From contig NZ_LT629845.1 of the NCBI RefSeq assembly GCF_900106785.1, positions 1,124,466 to 1,188,465 of the forward strand: a stretch of 64,000 nt of DNA, in the 5' to 3' direction. Both the position numbers and the translations under genes were made by a program. The stretch comes from Prevotellamassilia timonensis. GTDB taxonomy: Bacteria; Bacteroidota; Bacteroidia; Bacteroidales; Bacteroidaceae. The stretch's first letter is position 1. Every line of letters starts with the position of its first letter. A model generated the notes under the pieces. That model was not told the DNA's origin. It ran no database searches and worked only from the letters and a program-made list of their open reading frames with translations. Positions 8,330 through 17,383 of this stretch are shown piece by piece.

Positions 8330-8932
8330 ATGTCAAAAGAAAAGCAGAATATCACGGGGCACTTGCGCGAATATCGCGATGACATTAAACAGGCCATTGA
8401 CGTGATGAACAAAGGTGGTATCATACTCTACCCTACCGACACAATATGGGGCATCGGTTGTGATGCTACAAACGAGGAGGCCGTTAAACGTGTGTTTGAA
8501 ATAAAGAAGCGCAATGACGCCAAGGCGCTCATTACATTGGTGGACTCTGAAGCGAAGATAGAGTTTTATGTGCGTGAAGTGCCCGATGTGGCCTGGCAAC
8601 TAATGGAAGTGGCTACACGACCGCTGACGATCATTTATGACGGAGCACGCAACCTGGCCCCGAACCTGCTGGCCGAAGATGGCAGTGCCGGCATACGCGT
8701 GACACATGAGGAATTCAGCCAAAACCTGTGTATGCGAATGCGACGCGCCATTGTTTCGACTTCGGCCAACATCAGCGGTGAACCTTCACCCAAATGCTTT
8801 GCCGACATTGCACCCGAAATATTAGAAGCCGTGGATTACGTATGCACCTCGCGCCGCAACGAAACGCAGAACCCACCTGCTTCAAACATCATCAAGTTAG
8901 GAGTTGGTGGCGAAGTTAAGGTTATCAGATAA
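8330..8932 (+). CDS. L-threonylcarbamoyladenylate synthase (Sua5/YciO/YrdC family)
   Basis: A 200-residue YrdC-domain protein. The family makes threonylcarbamoyl-AMP from threonine, bicarbonate and ATP for t6A37 in tRNAs. The hallmarks are GGIILYPTDTIWGIGCD (residues about 26-42), the basic KKRNDAKAL, and IVSTSANISGEPSP. It lacks the Sua5 C-terminal domain, so it is the single-domain type; a YciO-like paralogue of unknown role is the alternative. Start MSKEKQN at 8330 follows a clear promoter; a longer frame from 8255 would overlap it. Confidence 0.88.
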   Translation: MSKEKQNITGHLREYRDDIKQAIDVMNKGGIILYPTDTIWGIGCDATNEEAVKRVFEIKKRNDAKALITLVDSEAKIEFYVREVPDVAWQLMEVATRPLTIIYDGARNLAPNLLAEDGSAGIRVTHEEFSQNLCMRMRRAIVSTSANISGEPSPKCFADIAPEILEAVDYVCTSRRNETQNPPASNIIKLGVGGEVKVIR

Positions 8933-8965
8933 GGAGAAATGCGAACAGGCAAATTAACCGTTACG

Positions 8966-9122
8966 CGTTGGCAGATTTAGCAAACAGGTTAACAGGTTAA
9001 CGGGTAAGTTTGCCAAGTTATTTAAGTTTCTCACTCAATTTTCGGATTTAGCAAGGACGGGCTAAATCCGAAACTTGAATAACATAATAAGTAGTATAAA
9101 GCATACTTACCCGTCAATCCAT
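8966..9122. repeat. F1 octamer-hairpin repeat, copy 4 (with F4 inside)
   Basis: Starts CGTTGGCAGATT, then AACAGGTTAACAGGTTAACG and GGTAAGTTTGCCAAG; the opposite arm is ACTTACCCGTCAATCC (9104-9119). An F4 hairpin (9037-9076) occupies the loop. Confidence 0.7.
9037..9076. repeat. F4 hairpin repeat, copy 2
   Basis: TCAATTTTCGGATTTAGC, loop AAGGACGG, GCTAAATCCGAAACTTGA: a stem of 18 positions with 16 matches. Lies in the leader of the ClC gene. Confidence 0.75.
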
Positions 9123-9140
9123 AAATATTACACAACAAAT

Positions 9141-11006
9141 ATGCAAACAGAGTCCACAGCCTTAAGCTATCAGGACAATATAGCGCACAACAATAGCACA
9201 CGAGCTTACACCACAGTACAAGTTAACAGCAAGATGTGGCGTAAGTTGTCGGTGTGGATTGCCAAACACATGAGCCAAAAGCAGTTTATACTACTATTGG
9301 CTCTTTTAGTTGGTGTTGGAGCCGCAGTGGCCGCACAGGTGCTTAAATTTTTAATTCACGAAATTGAGCATATACTGACATCACAATTTGACGTAACACA
9401 CGCCAACTGGCTGTTTTTGGTATACCCTATTGTGGGCATCTACCTTACAGCTCTCTTTATTAAATACATTGTACGTGACGACATTGGACATGGTGTGACA
9501 AAAATACTCTATGCCCTTTCGCGCAAACAAGGAAACATCAAGGGGCACAACTGCTGGTCGAGTGTTGTGGCCTCAGCCCTCACCATTGGTTTTGGTGGTT
9601 CGGTCGGTGCCGAGTCGCCTATTGTGCTGACGGGGTCGGCCATAGGCAGCCGCTTGGGACAATTCTTCAACCTCGACCACAAAACCATGATGCTGCTCAT
9701 AGGTTGTGGCGCATCGGGCGCTGTGGCAGGTATTTTCAAAGCACCTATTGCAGGACTGATGTTTACACTGGAGGTGCTGATGGTAGACCTTACCATGGCA
9801 TCGCTGCTGCCCCTGTTGGTAAGTTGCCTTACTGCCACCTGCATCACCTATGCCTGGACGGGTATCAGCCCTATGTTCAATTTCGAACTGATGGAGCCTT
9901 TCGCAGTCAACCGCGTACCGACATCGGTTATGCTTGGCATTTTCTGTGGATTTATCTCGCTTTATTTCACGCGTGTCATGAACTCGTTTGAGCAAGTGTT
10001 TGGAAGGCTGAACAACATGTACGCCAAACTGGCACTTGGTGGCACAGTGCTGGCCATACTCATCTATTTCTTTCCGCCACTCTATGGCGAAGGTTATAGC
10101 ACCATATCAATGCTATTGGGCAATCAGACTGGCGCACAGGCCGACGGAGTGCTCAACAACTCATTGTTCTACGGTCACCCCGAATACCTGCTTGTATACC
10201 TTGGTCTGATTATTATGTTCAAGGTATTTGCCACGACGGCCACCAATGGCGGTGGCGGTTGCGGTGGTACGTTTGCGCCCAGTTTGTTCCTTGGTTGCAT
10301 AGGTGGATTTGTTTTTTCAAGACTTTGGAATGAATATGGCTTTTGGCAGGTAACTGTGCCCGAAACGAACTACGCCCTTTTGGGCATGGCGGGTGTGATG
10401 AGCGGTGTGTTTCATGCCCCACTGACAGGCGTGTTCCTCATTGCCGAGCTCACTGGCGGTTACCAACTGTTTATTCCGCTCATGATTGTGTCTGTGGCAT
10501 CGTACCTCACCATCAACGCCTTTGAAAAGCACAGCATCTATGCCATGCGTTTGGCTCGTAAGGGCGAATTGCTCACCCACCACAAGGACCGCTCGGTGCT
10601 GACGCTGATGTCGCTCGACGCCATCATTGACAAGGAGCGTCCCTTGCTGCACCCCGATATGTATTTAGGGCAAATTGTGCAGGCGGTGTCAACCAGCAAG
10701 TCGCTGCACTTTGCTGTGGTTGACATGAAGGGCGGCATGCTGGGCGTAATCAATGTAAACAAAATCAGGAAAATCATATTCCGCAGCGAACTTTACCGCA
10801 TGTACAAGGCCACACAGTTGATGCGACAGCCTGAAATGGTGCTACGCACTGACGACAATATGCAGACGGTTATGGACAAATTTGCACATTGCGATGCGGG
10901 TACTCTGCCCGTGCTCAAACCAGACGGCACCTTTGTAGGATTTGTATCGCGCACCAGACTTTATGCTTCATACCGGCAAATTATGAAAGATTTCTCTGAA
11001 GAATAA
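9141..11006 (+). CDS. ClC-family chloride channel/transporter with CBS domains
   Basis: A 621-residue inner-membrane protein: hydrophilic N-terminus, ClC core with about 10-12 membrane segments (residues about 45-460), then a pair of CBS domains (about 490-610). Selectivity-filter blocks are GFGGSVGAESPIV, carrying the gating glutamate, and GGGGCGGTFAPSLFLG. ClC proteins move Cl- as channels or as Cl-/H+ antiporters; the retained glutamate is compatible with either. Start 9141 (MQTESTA) is preferred because the upstream in-frame ATG at 9075 sits in the F4 repeat. aroE begins 17 nt after the stop. Confidence 0.9.
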   Translation: MQTESTALSYQDNIAHNNSTRAYTTVQVNSKMWRKLSVWIAKHMSQKQFILLLALLVGVGAAVAAQVLKFLIHEIEHILTSQFDVTHANWLFLVYPIVGIYLTALFIKYIVRDDIGHGVTKILYALSRKQGNIKGHNCWSSVVASALTIGFGGSVGAESPIVLTGSAIGSRLGQFFNLDHKTMMLLIGCGASGAVAGIFKAPIAGLMFTLEVLMVDLTMASLLPLLVSCLTATCITYAWTGISPMFNFELMEPFAVNRVPTSVMLGIFCGFISLYFTRVMNSFEQVFGRLNNMYAKLALGGTVLAILIYFFPPLYGEGYSTISMLLGNQTGAQADGVLNNSLFYGHPEYLLVYLGLIIMFKVFATTATNGGGGCGGTFAPSLFLGCIGGFVFSRLWNEYGFWQVTVPETNYALLGMAGVMSGVFHAPLTGVFLIAELTGGYQLFIPLMIVSVASYLTINAFEKHSIYAMRLARKGELLTHHKDRSVLTLMSLDAIIDKERPLLHPDMYLGQIVQAVSTSKSLHFAVVDMKGGMLGVINVNKIRKIIFRSELYRMYKATQLMRQPEMVLRTDDNMQTVMDKFAHCDAGTLPVLKPDGTFVGFVSRTRLYASYRQIMKDFSEE

Positions 11007-11023
11007 AACACCCCCTACTTGAC

Positions 11024-11773
11024 ATGGAACTATACGGTTTGCTTGGCTACCCGCTCGGCCATAGCTTTTCAGCACGCTATTTTGCTGACAAATTTGAGCG
11101 CGAACACATCGACGCTGTTTATCACAACTTTGAATATGCCAATGTAGACGAAGCTATGGCTTTTTTGCTACATCAGGACAATCTGAAGGGCTTTAACGTG
11201 ACAATACCCTACAAGCAGGCTGTTATGCCTTACTTGAAAGGGCTGTCGGTTGAGGCCGAAGCCATAGGTGCCGTCAATGTGGTGTGCGTAAAGCATGGGG
11301 CAAATGGCACAGAATTGTATGGCTGCAACTCAGACGTGATTGGGTTCTGCCGTTCTATTAATCCTTTGCTGCGTCCCGATGTACACAAACGGGCACTGGT
11401 GCTTGGCACAGGAGGAGCCTCGAAAGCTGTGAAGTACGGACTGGAGAAGCTCGGCATCACACCCACCTATGTCAGCCGTAAGCCAGCCGAAGGCAGGCTG
11501 ACATACAATGACCTTACGCCCGAGGTCATGCAGCAGCACACGGTTATTGTCAACTGCTCACCCGTTGGCATGTATCCTCACACGGACGAAGCACCGTCCA
11601 TTCCCTATCAGCTGCTCACTGCAGACCACCTGCTCTACGACCTTGTATACAATCCGCTCGAAACCCGCTTTATGCAACTCGGTGCCGCACAAGGAGCCAC
11701 TGTAAAGAATGGATTAGAAATGCTGCACCTGCAAGCCGATGCTGCATGGGATATGTGGCACGAATGTGATTAA
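11024..11773 (+). CDS. aroE: Shikimate dehydrogenase
   Basis: AroE, 249 residues; NADPH-dependent reduction of 3-dehydroshikimate to shikimate in the chorismate pathway that feeds the trp operon downstream. Visible are the substrate block YPLGHSFSARYF (residues 8-19), the catalytic lysine in NVTIPYKQ (about 65), the family NTD motif as NSDVIGF (Ser for Thr), the nucleotide-binding GTGGASKAVKYGL and VNCSPVGM. Translation is probably coupled to the ClC gene 17 nt upstream, although the functions are unrelated. An F2 repeat begins two bases after the stop. Confidence 0.93.
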   Translation: MELYGLLGYPLGHSFSARYFADKFEREHIDAVYHNFEYANVDEAMAFLLHQDNLKGFNVTIPYKQAVMPYLKGLSVEAEAIGAVNVVCVKHGANGTELYGCNSDVIGFCRSINPLLRPDVHKRALVLGTGGASKAVKYGLEKLGITPTYVSRKPAEGRLTYNDLTPEVMQQHTVIVNCSPVGMYPHTDEAPSIPYQLLTADHLLYDLVYNPLETRFMQLGAAQGATVKNGLEMLHLQADAAWDMWHECD

Positions 11774-11775
11774 GA

Positions 11776-11835
11776 GTGATTCTAACAATTCTGTTTTGTA
11801 GTTCTGCTATTCTGAAATGTGATTTGCACGCTCTC
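11776..11835 (+). repeat. F2 repeat, copy 1
   Basis: GTGATTCTAACAATTCTG followed by GTTCTGCTATTCTGAAATG and TGATTTGCACGCTCTC; shared with 38350 and 54815. Begins two bases after the aroE stop codon. Confidence 0.75.
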
Positions 11836-11973
11836 GAATAGGTGTTTCTGAAAGTTTGTTCGGTCACATGACCCGAACCTGACAGTTGGGTAGTTAAGTT
11901 ATCTTATATTGTCACAAAAGGTGACTTCTCGTTTGTTAGGCAACGAGAGAATTACTATTTTTACCAGCCCTAA

Positions 11974-12046
11974 AAGGCTACTCATGATGACATGTATGCT
12001 TTTGTCTTTGTTTTAATGCGTACGATGCACCATCATGAGTAGCCTT
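11974..12046. terminator. Long-stem hairpin between aroE and the Omp28-like gene
   Basis: AAGGCTACTCATGATG (11974-11989) and its perfect complement CATCATGAGTAGCCTT (12031-12046) form a 16-bp stem with a 41-nt loop. No clear U-tract follows, so it could be a 5'-UTR structure of the gene at 12089 or a terminator. With the F2 repeat it is all I recognise in 11774-12088. Confidence 0.5.
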
Positions 12047-12088
12047 AACTCTTTCATTTACTTACTTTTCTAAATACCTTTTTTACAC

Positions 12089-13894
12089 ATGAGACAGACA
12101 AGATTACTTTTATTATTCACACTTTGCCTGTTATCTATCTTCGCAGGGTGGGCCCAAAACAATGTGGCTCCGATGACCGCCGGCAAGGTGTTTGTCAAAA
12201 TTGGCGACACCGAAGCTACCGCCCCCGTAAAATTAACCAACTATGGCAAAAGCGAAGTGAAGAGCATTGAATATACGCTCTGCTATATGGACACCCAGAA
12301 CTGCGATGGGCCATTCAAAATGGACTTTGACACGCCACTTGCCGACGGTGAGACACGACTTGTAAATATTCCTATAAAAGCCGGCAGCACGTATGGCATG
12401 GTGGACGTGCTCTTTCACATAACCTCTGTCAACAACAGCTACAACGAGACATCGGTACCCTTCACCTACATTACACGTTGCACCGTGAACAAGCTTCCAC
12501 ACAAGCGCGTGCTTTTGGAGGATTATACCGCACTGTGGTGCCAATGGTGTCCCGTTGGTATGGTCGCTACCGAGGCACTTGTGCGCGAGCACCCCGATGA
12601 TGCCGTGGCCATTGCCATACACAAAGGCGACAAACTCGCCTCTGCTACAGCTTACCAAAACGGCATGCTTACGGACTACGCGCCAACTCTGCCTTCCCTA
12701 TGGTGTGCACGAAAAAACAAGATTGCGGGATACGACGGCACGAGCATGTTTGAAAATGAGAAGTCAGAAGTAACCTATATGAACATTGATGTGGAAGCCT
12801 GTTGGGACGAGACAGGCAACGACATCAACGTAACCACCAAGGTAGAACCCTGCATGACACCTGACGCAGGAAACACCTACGCAATAGGCTATGTGCTAAC
12901 AGCCAGCGGACTGAAAAATGACAAATGGTTGCAACAAGCCAACTATAGCGACTACATGAGCGACAACTACAAAGATGCGCCTCCTGAAATGGATTTCTTC
13001 CGCGACCCGTCCAACTACGTAGGAGACAATTATTACGTAAAAGGCTACACTTTCAATCATGTGGCCATCGAATCGCAAGGCATACGCTACGGCATAGCCA
13101 ACTCACTGACTGGTGATTTCGTACCAAACGAAATTAAGACGCACGCCACCACATTCAACAACATCAATCAATACAACTTAATTCAAGACCGCAACAAACT
13201 GGAGGTAGTGGCCATACTGTTCGACACAAAGAACGACAGAATTGAGAACGTGGCAAAATGCCACATCACTGTGCCCGAACAAGAGTTCACGATGAACTTT
13301 GACGTGTGCGACTGGGCTACGCTCTACACCGACCGTCCTTATATTGTGCCACAAGGCGTGGCCACCTATCAAATAAATGCACAAGGTGATGTTGAAATGG
13401 TGACCGACGGCACCGGAGCTAATGTGAGCATTGCCGCCAACACCCCCATGCTGCTGAAGGGGCAAAAAGGCAACACCTACACCTTTAAGTACACCGACAC
13501 CAGCAACACGATTGTCAACACGGCACTACGTGGCTCTATTCAAGACGAGCACACCACTACCGGCAACACCGCCCTTACTGACAACGATGTGTATTACTAC
13601 AAACTGGTATACGATGACAGCCGCGCCCAAGCAGGCTTTTATTGGGCTGAAGAAAATGGTGCGCCCTTTGACAACAAAGCTGGCAAATGCTATCTTGTAC
13701 TGCCCCGCAAAACCGTAAACGCAGCCCGCTTGCAAGGATTTGAACTTGACGATGCTACTGTTACAAGCATCAAGCAAATTGGCACTACCACCTCTGCAAC
13801 ACGCCACACATTTGAAGTGAACGGTCGCAAGGTTCAGAATGCCACAACACCAGGCTTGTACATCGTTAACGGCAAAAAGACCGCCATAAAGTAA
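12089..13894 (+). CDS. Omp28-related secreted protein with thioredoxin-like CxxC motif
   Basis: A 601-residue exported protein. A signal peptide (residues 1-22, ending SIFAGWAQ) precedes a beta-rich region, then a thioredoxin-like segment with Cys151-x-x-Cys154 in ALWCQWCPVG, as in Omp28-related outer-membrane proteins of Porphyromonas and Prevotella. The last 30 residues (HTFEVNGRKV... GLYIVNGKKTAIK) form a short C-terminal beta tail like that on many Bacteroidales exoproteins. The substrate is unknown; a redox or surface-adhesion role is possible. The neighbouring protease at 14003 ends in the same kind of tail, suggesting shared export or sorting. Confidence 0.8.
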   Translation: MRQTRLLLLFTLCLLSIFAGWAQNNVAPMTAGKVFVKIGDTEATAPVKLTNYGKSEVKSIEYTLCYMDTQNCDGPFKMDFDTPLADGETRLVNIPIKAGSTYGMVDVLFHITSVNNSYNETSVPFTYITRCTVNKLPHKRVLLEDYTALWCQWCPVGMVATEALVREHPDDAVAIAIHKGDKLASATAYQNGMLTDYAPTLPSLWCARKNKIAGYDGTSMFENEKSEVTYMNIDVEACWDETGNDINVTTKVEPCMTPDAGNTYAIGYVLTASGLKNDKWLQQANYSDYMSDNYKDAPPEMDFFRDPSNYVGDNYYVKGYTFNHVAIESQGIRYGIANSLTGDFVPNEIKTHATTFNNINQYNLIQDRNKLEVVAILFDTKNDRIENVAKCHITVPEQEFTMNFDVCDWATLYTDRPYIVPQGVATYQINAQGDVEMVTDGTGANVSIAANTPMLLKGQKGNTYTFKYTDTSNTIVNTALRGSIQDEHTTTGNTALTDNDVYYYKLVYDDSRAQAGFYWAEENGAPFDNKAGKCYLVLPRKTVNAARLQGFELDDATVTSIKQIGTTTSATRHTFEVNGRKVQNATTPGLYIVNGKKTAIK

Positions 13895-13940
13895 GACAGG
13901 CACACATAAGAACAACCATCTCACTACACACCTATATTAA

Positions 13941-13985
13941 CGCGTTGACGGAATTAGTAAACAAGTTGACAAGTTAACGGGTTAT
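13941..13985. repeat. F1 repeat, half copy 5
   Basis: CGCGTTGACGGAATTAG then AACAAGTTGACAAGTTAACG, one arm only, ending 17 bases before the protease ATG. Confidence 0.65.
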
Positions 13986-14002
13986 ATTAGAAATATCTGT
14001 TT

Positions 14003-16948
14003 ATGAAGACATACCTATACGCTCTGTTATTTGCATCCTTGGCTGCAACAAATGCCCAAGCCGGCCCAGTAGATTTGGCCACTGCTAAAAAAATGGCGCA
14101 AAAGTATATCGCATCGCCAGTTAGCGTAGACAACGCGCCAGCAGCCTCGATGGGCAAAGGCAAACAAGCCACAGCCGAGGAACCGGCGCTGTACCTTTTC
14201 AATAACGACCAAGGCAAAGGCTTTGTAATTGTGGCTGCCGATGACCGCGTGGGCGGTGTACTGGGCTACAGCGACCGCGGCCAAATTGACGCACAAAATA
14301 TGCCCGTGCCACTAAAGGAATTGCTTGACAGCTACACCCAGGCTGTGGAAGCCGTAAGGGTGGACAGCATAAGTGTGATGCCGCATTATGCCAAACCACC
14401 AAAAGCATTTGTCGAGCCGCTTGTCAGCACACAGTGGAGTCAGGAATACCCCTACAACTACTACACTCCGCGCAGTAGCCAAAGCGGAAAGCCCACCTAC
14501 ACAGGTTGTGTGATAACGGCCGCAGCCCAAATACTTTCAGCTCACAAATGGCCTAAAAAGCGCCCTGTTGGCGCACTGAAAGGCAAAGGTGCCATGAGCT
14601 ACGACTATTATGACTGGGACAATATGCTCAACAATTATAGCAACGGAGGCTATAACGACACACAAGCACAAGCTGTGGGGGCGCTGATGCGCGACTTGGG
14701 CTATTTAGCTAAAGCAACTTATGGCGTTAATGGCACTCAGTGTAACGAAAACTATCTGTGGTATGCGCTGCGCGACAATTATGACTGCACGGTGCGCCAA
14801 ATCGAAAAGGACATTCTGCCTGGAGGCCAGTTTGTTCAAGCCATCTACAACGAGTTGTCGATGGGTTGCCCCACATACATTCAGGGTGGCGACCACGCCT
14901 TTCTGTATGATGGTTATGACGAAAATGGCCTGGTACACGTCAATTGGGGGTGGAACGGTGAATTTGACGGATATTACGACATAAACACGGCGGCAACAAC
15001 TGGTGGAGGCTACGGCAGCGACGGGCAATACTACGAAAAACAAGTTGCCCTGTTCATACACCCCAATAATGGCGTGATTGAACCACTCAGCCCCAAACCT
15101 GTGGTGCTGTCTGTCAACAACAACGAGGGACTGCAGTTTAAGACAAGTGACAACATGACTACATCGTCCAACATTCCAGCACAACTGAAAGGCGTGGGGG
15201 CACGCAATTTGGCGCAAGGCGAAGACGGCGCGTACACGGGCCAAATTGGCATCGGGCTCTTTGCTCAAGACGGCACTTGCCTGCACGTGTTTGGCATTAC
15301 TAATGAACTGACATGGTCCACATATTTCACCACATACAACTATGAATACGACTCTTGGAGCATGAACCTCGGCGAGATTGAAGGTCCGTCAGACGGCACC
15401 TACTATCTGCGCCCACTCGGCCGCAGACTGCTCAACAAGGCTACTGGCGAATATGGCAACTGGACGCTCATGGTTAATGGCAACACGGTGCCAATGGTTG
15501 TGAACAACGGCAAGGTGACCCTCATACAAGCCGACAACAAGCCCCACCTGCAACTCGTTGGCCAACCCGAAGTGTTGGCACCAGCCTATGAGTATAGCGG
15601 CGAGTTGGCAGGTATCAGCCTCAACATAGCCAACCTGAGCCGCTACCAGGCACGCGGCGAGGCACAGGTCGTACTGACTGGCACAGGAAGTCTGGAGGGC
15701 GAGACTTACACCGTGCCGAAGAACGCCTACCTCACACACATGGTGGCACAACGCATGGATACAACGCAGTGGATTTTGAAATTCGCGACTGCGTACACAG
15801 GCACCAACGGCAGCCAGGCACTAAAAGCTGGCAAATACAAAATGTCGCTGAAGTTTAACCACAACATCGAGACCAAAAATCCAGCCATTTATGACATTGC
15901 CCTACCCGAAGACTTTGAACTTGAAGTACTGCCCTCAAGTTATGAGAACCGTGTAACCATCACATCGGTCAAACTACTTGACGACAATGGCGCACCCGCT
16001 GCCAGTAGCTATTTTGACCCCGAGCAAACACCGACCGTATCATTAGGCATTTCGGGATATTCAAGGTATTTGAAGCCAAACAGCTTCAACACGAGCATTC
16101 GCTATCGTTTGATAAATACTGCCACGGGCGCCACCGTTTACACAAGCAACAGCTATAATGTGAGCATACCACGCAACAATGAAACCAACCTCGCCTCATC
16201 AACACGCCACACCATAAAGCTCAGCCAATTAGGCAGCGGCACCTACGAAGTGCATGTAGACGTCAAGCGTGATGGTGAATGGCTGGACCGTTGGAATGCC
16301 AACTCACCACGCCGCAAATTTGTGGTATACACAGCGGCAGCTCCCACAAGTGTGCAAGTGAACATGTATGATGCCGAGCAAATACAAGGTGTCGAGCGAA
16401 TAGCCACCTTCAGTGCCCCATTTAACGCAGCCGTTCCGCAGGGGGTAAAAGCATGGTATGTTCAGTCTGTCGACGGCAGCAAGGCCAAAATGACAGCAGT
16501 ACCCGACGGATATGCTATCCCTGCTGGTCAGGGCGTGCTGCTTACCTCGTCAAGATTCATTGACACATTTGTTATGGAACAAGCCCCCGCCTCAACCCCC
16601 GTGGCCGATTTGACCGGCAACAGGTTACACGGAAGCGCCGACAAAACGTATGCCATATCCTCTGCCGACAACGCCTATGTGCTGAGCACATTCAATGGCG
16701 AAACGGCGTTTTACCGTGCCAAAGTAGGGTCTAACCTGCCACAATACAGAGCTTTCCTGCAATGGGACTCTACCATAGAGGCGCTCGCAATGGACTTTGC
16801 TGGCGAAGTAACTTCTATTAAAGAGGCCGGCAAGATATCTGTTAATGCTACCGATGCCATTTATGGCATTGACGGGCGGACCTACGCGCCCAACAATGCA
16901 CGCGGCCTATACATAGTAAATGGTAAAAAGACCATACGCAAACCATAA
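14003..16948 (+). CDS. C10 (streptopain/SpeB-like) cysteine protease, secreted
   Basis: A 981-residue exported protein: signal peptide (1-20, ending ATNAQA), a SpeB-type propeptide that normally inhibits the enzyme (about 22-130), then a C10 catalytic domain with the nucleophile Cys169 in YTGCVITAAAQIL and the catalytic His298 in GGDHAFLYDGYDENG followed by VHVNWGWNGEFDGYY. Residues about 360-900 are beta-rich repeats probably used for binding, and the C-terminus GLYIVNGKKTIRKP is the same type of tail as in the preceding gene. SpeB and interpain-type C10 enzymes degrade host or dietary proteins; the target here is unknown. It is longer than SpeB (about 400 residues) because of the C-terminal modules. 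Confidence 0.9.
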   Translation: MKTYLYALLFASLAATNAQAGPVDLATAKKMAQKYIASPVSVDNAPAASMGKGKQATAEEPALYLFNNDQGKGFVIVAADDRVGGVLGYSDRGQIDAQNMPVPLKELLDSYTQAVEAVRVDSISVMPHYAKPPKAFVEPLVSTQWSQEYPYNYYTPRSSQSGKPTYTGCVITAAAQILSAHKWPKKRPVGALKGKGAMSYDYYDWDNMLNNYSNGGYNDTQAQAVGALMRDLGYLAKATYGVNGTQCNENYLWYALRDNYDCTVRQIEKDILPGGQFVQAIYNELSMGCPTYIQGGDHAFLYDGYDENGLVHVNWGWNGEFDGYYDINTAATTGGGYGSDGQYYEKQVALFIHPNNGVIEPLSPKPVVLSVNNNEGLQFKTSDNMTTSSNIPAQLKGVGARNLAQGEDGAYTGQIGIGLFAQDGTCLHVFGITNELTWSTYFTTYNYEYDSWSMNLGEIEGPSDGTYYLRPLGRRLLNKATGEYGNWTLMVNGNTVPMVVNNGKVTLIQADNKPHLQLVGQPEVLAPAYEYSGELAGISLNIANLSRYQARGEAQVVLTGTGSLEGETYTVPKNAYLTHMVAQRMDTTQWILKFATAYTGTNGSQALKAGKYKMSLKFNHNIETKNPAIYDIALPEDFELEVLPSSYENRVTITSVKLLDDNGAPAASSYFDPEQTPTVSLGISGYSRYLKPNSFNTSIRYRLINTATGATVYTSNSYNVSIPRNNETNLASSTRHTIKLSQLGSGTYEVHVDVKRDGEWLDRWNANSPRRKFVVYTAAAPTSVQVNMYDAEQIQGVERIATFSAPFNAAVPQGVKAWYVQSVDGSKAKMTAVPDGYAIPAGQGVLLTSSRFIDTFVMEQAPASTPVADLTGNRLHGSADKTYAISSADNAYVLSTFNGETAFYRAKVGSNLPQYRAFLQWDSTIEALAMDFAGEVTSIKEAGKISVNATDAIYGIDGRTYAPNNARGLYIVNGKKTIRKP

Positions 16949-16956
16949 TCTGACTC

Positions 16957-17000
16957 CGTTGGCGGAATTAAGGCAATCCCTTAACTCCGCCAACGTTTTT
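16957..17000 (+). terminator. Rho-independent terminator after the C10 protease
   Basis: GTTGGCGGA (16958-16966) pairs with TCCGCCAAC (16986-16994); an inner TTAAGG/CCTTAA extends it and TTTTT follows at 16996-17000. The GTTGGCGGAAT word is also the outer end of F1 repeats, so this terminator may derive from one. Confidence 0.75.
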
Positions 17001-17096
17001 ACACCCAGTTTTGTTACCCCAAAGTAGCAAACCAGAGTATTTGAAAAGCCACACAGCCTCAAAGTCAATTATTTATTGTTTTTTCTTGCATTTTGC

Positions 17097-17127
17097 TTTG
17101 CTATTTCAGCTATTCACTTTACATTTG
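17097..17127 (+). promoter_or_regulatory. trp operon promoter
   Basis: TTTG (17097-17100), 19-bp spacer, TACATTTG (17120-17127): an exact Bacteroidota-type promoter. Transcription would start near 17133, giving a leader of about 250 nt before trpB that contains the leader peptide and attenuator. Confidence 0.75.
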
Positions 17128-17155
17128 CAAGCGTAGACAACAAGAAACGACAAAT

Positions 17156-17221
17156 ATGCTTTACAACAATCTAAATAATGAGTATTGGTGGCGCTGCTTA
17201 CAACTTTCCGTCGTAAGCTGA
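17156..17221 (+). CDS. trpL: trp operon leader peptide with tandem Trp codons
   Basis: A 21-codon ORF, ATG at 17156-17158 and TGA at 17219-17221, beginning MLYNNLNNEYWWRCLQ. Two adjacent TGG codons (17186-17191) sit just before the first arm of the leader hairpins. It lies 29 bases after the -7 box and ends inside the segment that can form either hairpin, the geometry expected of a ribosome-sensing trp leader. The peptide would act only through its translation: low charged tRNA-Trp stalls the ribosome on the TGG pair. The identification rests on the codon pair, position and RNA arms together. Confidence 0.75.
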   Translation: MLYNNLNNEYWWRCLQLSVVS

Positions 17222-17310
17222 CTTACCGTACAATCCTAACAGAATGCCATAGTTGATTATGATAATTCTTAGCGGCCCGTCAATGCTTACGACGAGGCCG
17301 CTTTAATTTT
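17196..17310 (+). promoter_or_regulatory. trp attenuator: alternative hairpins and leader terminator
   Basis: Four pairing segments are visible. Segment 1 GCTTAC (17196-17201) can pair with GTAAGC (17213-17218). Segment 2 CGTCGTAAGC (17209-17218) is perfectly complementary to segment 3 GCTTACGACG (17285-17294). Segment 3 also lies within the terminator hairpin, AGCGGCC (17271-17277) with GGCCGCT (17296-17302) plus inner CGTC/GACG, followed by TTAATTTT. Stalling at the Trp codons would mask segment 1, free segment 2 to take segment 3 and prevent termination; a ribosome reaching the stop codon covers segment 2 and lets the terminator form. This is classic attenuation logic, inferred from sequence. 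Confidence 0.75.
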
Positions 17311-17383
17311 ATAAGCGGGCATTCAACTAAAGCTATTACGAACACCTGATTACAACCAATAACCTTACAAACAACTGATATAT

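Noticed and set aside
17178-17216. Alternative leader ORF beginning MSIGGAAYNF in another frame of the trp leader
   Set aside because: It has no Trp codon and ends before the hairpin switch; the frame starting at 17156 has the Trp-Trp pair.
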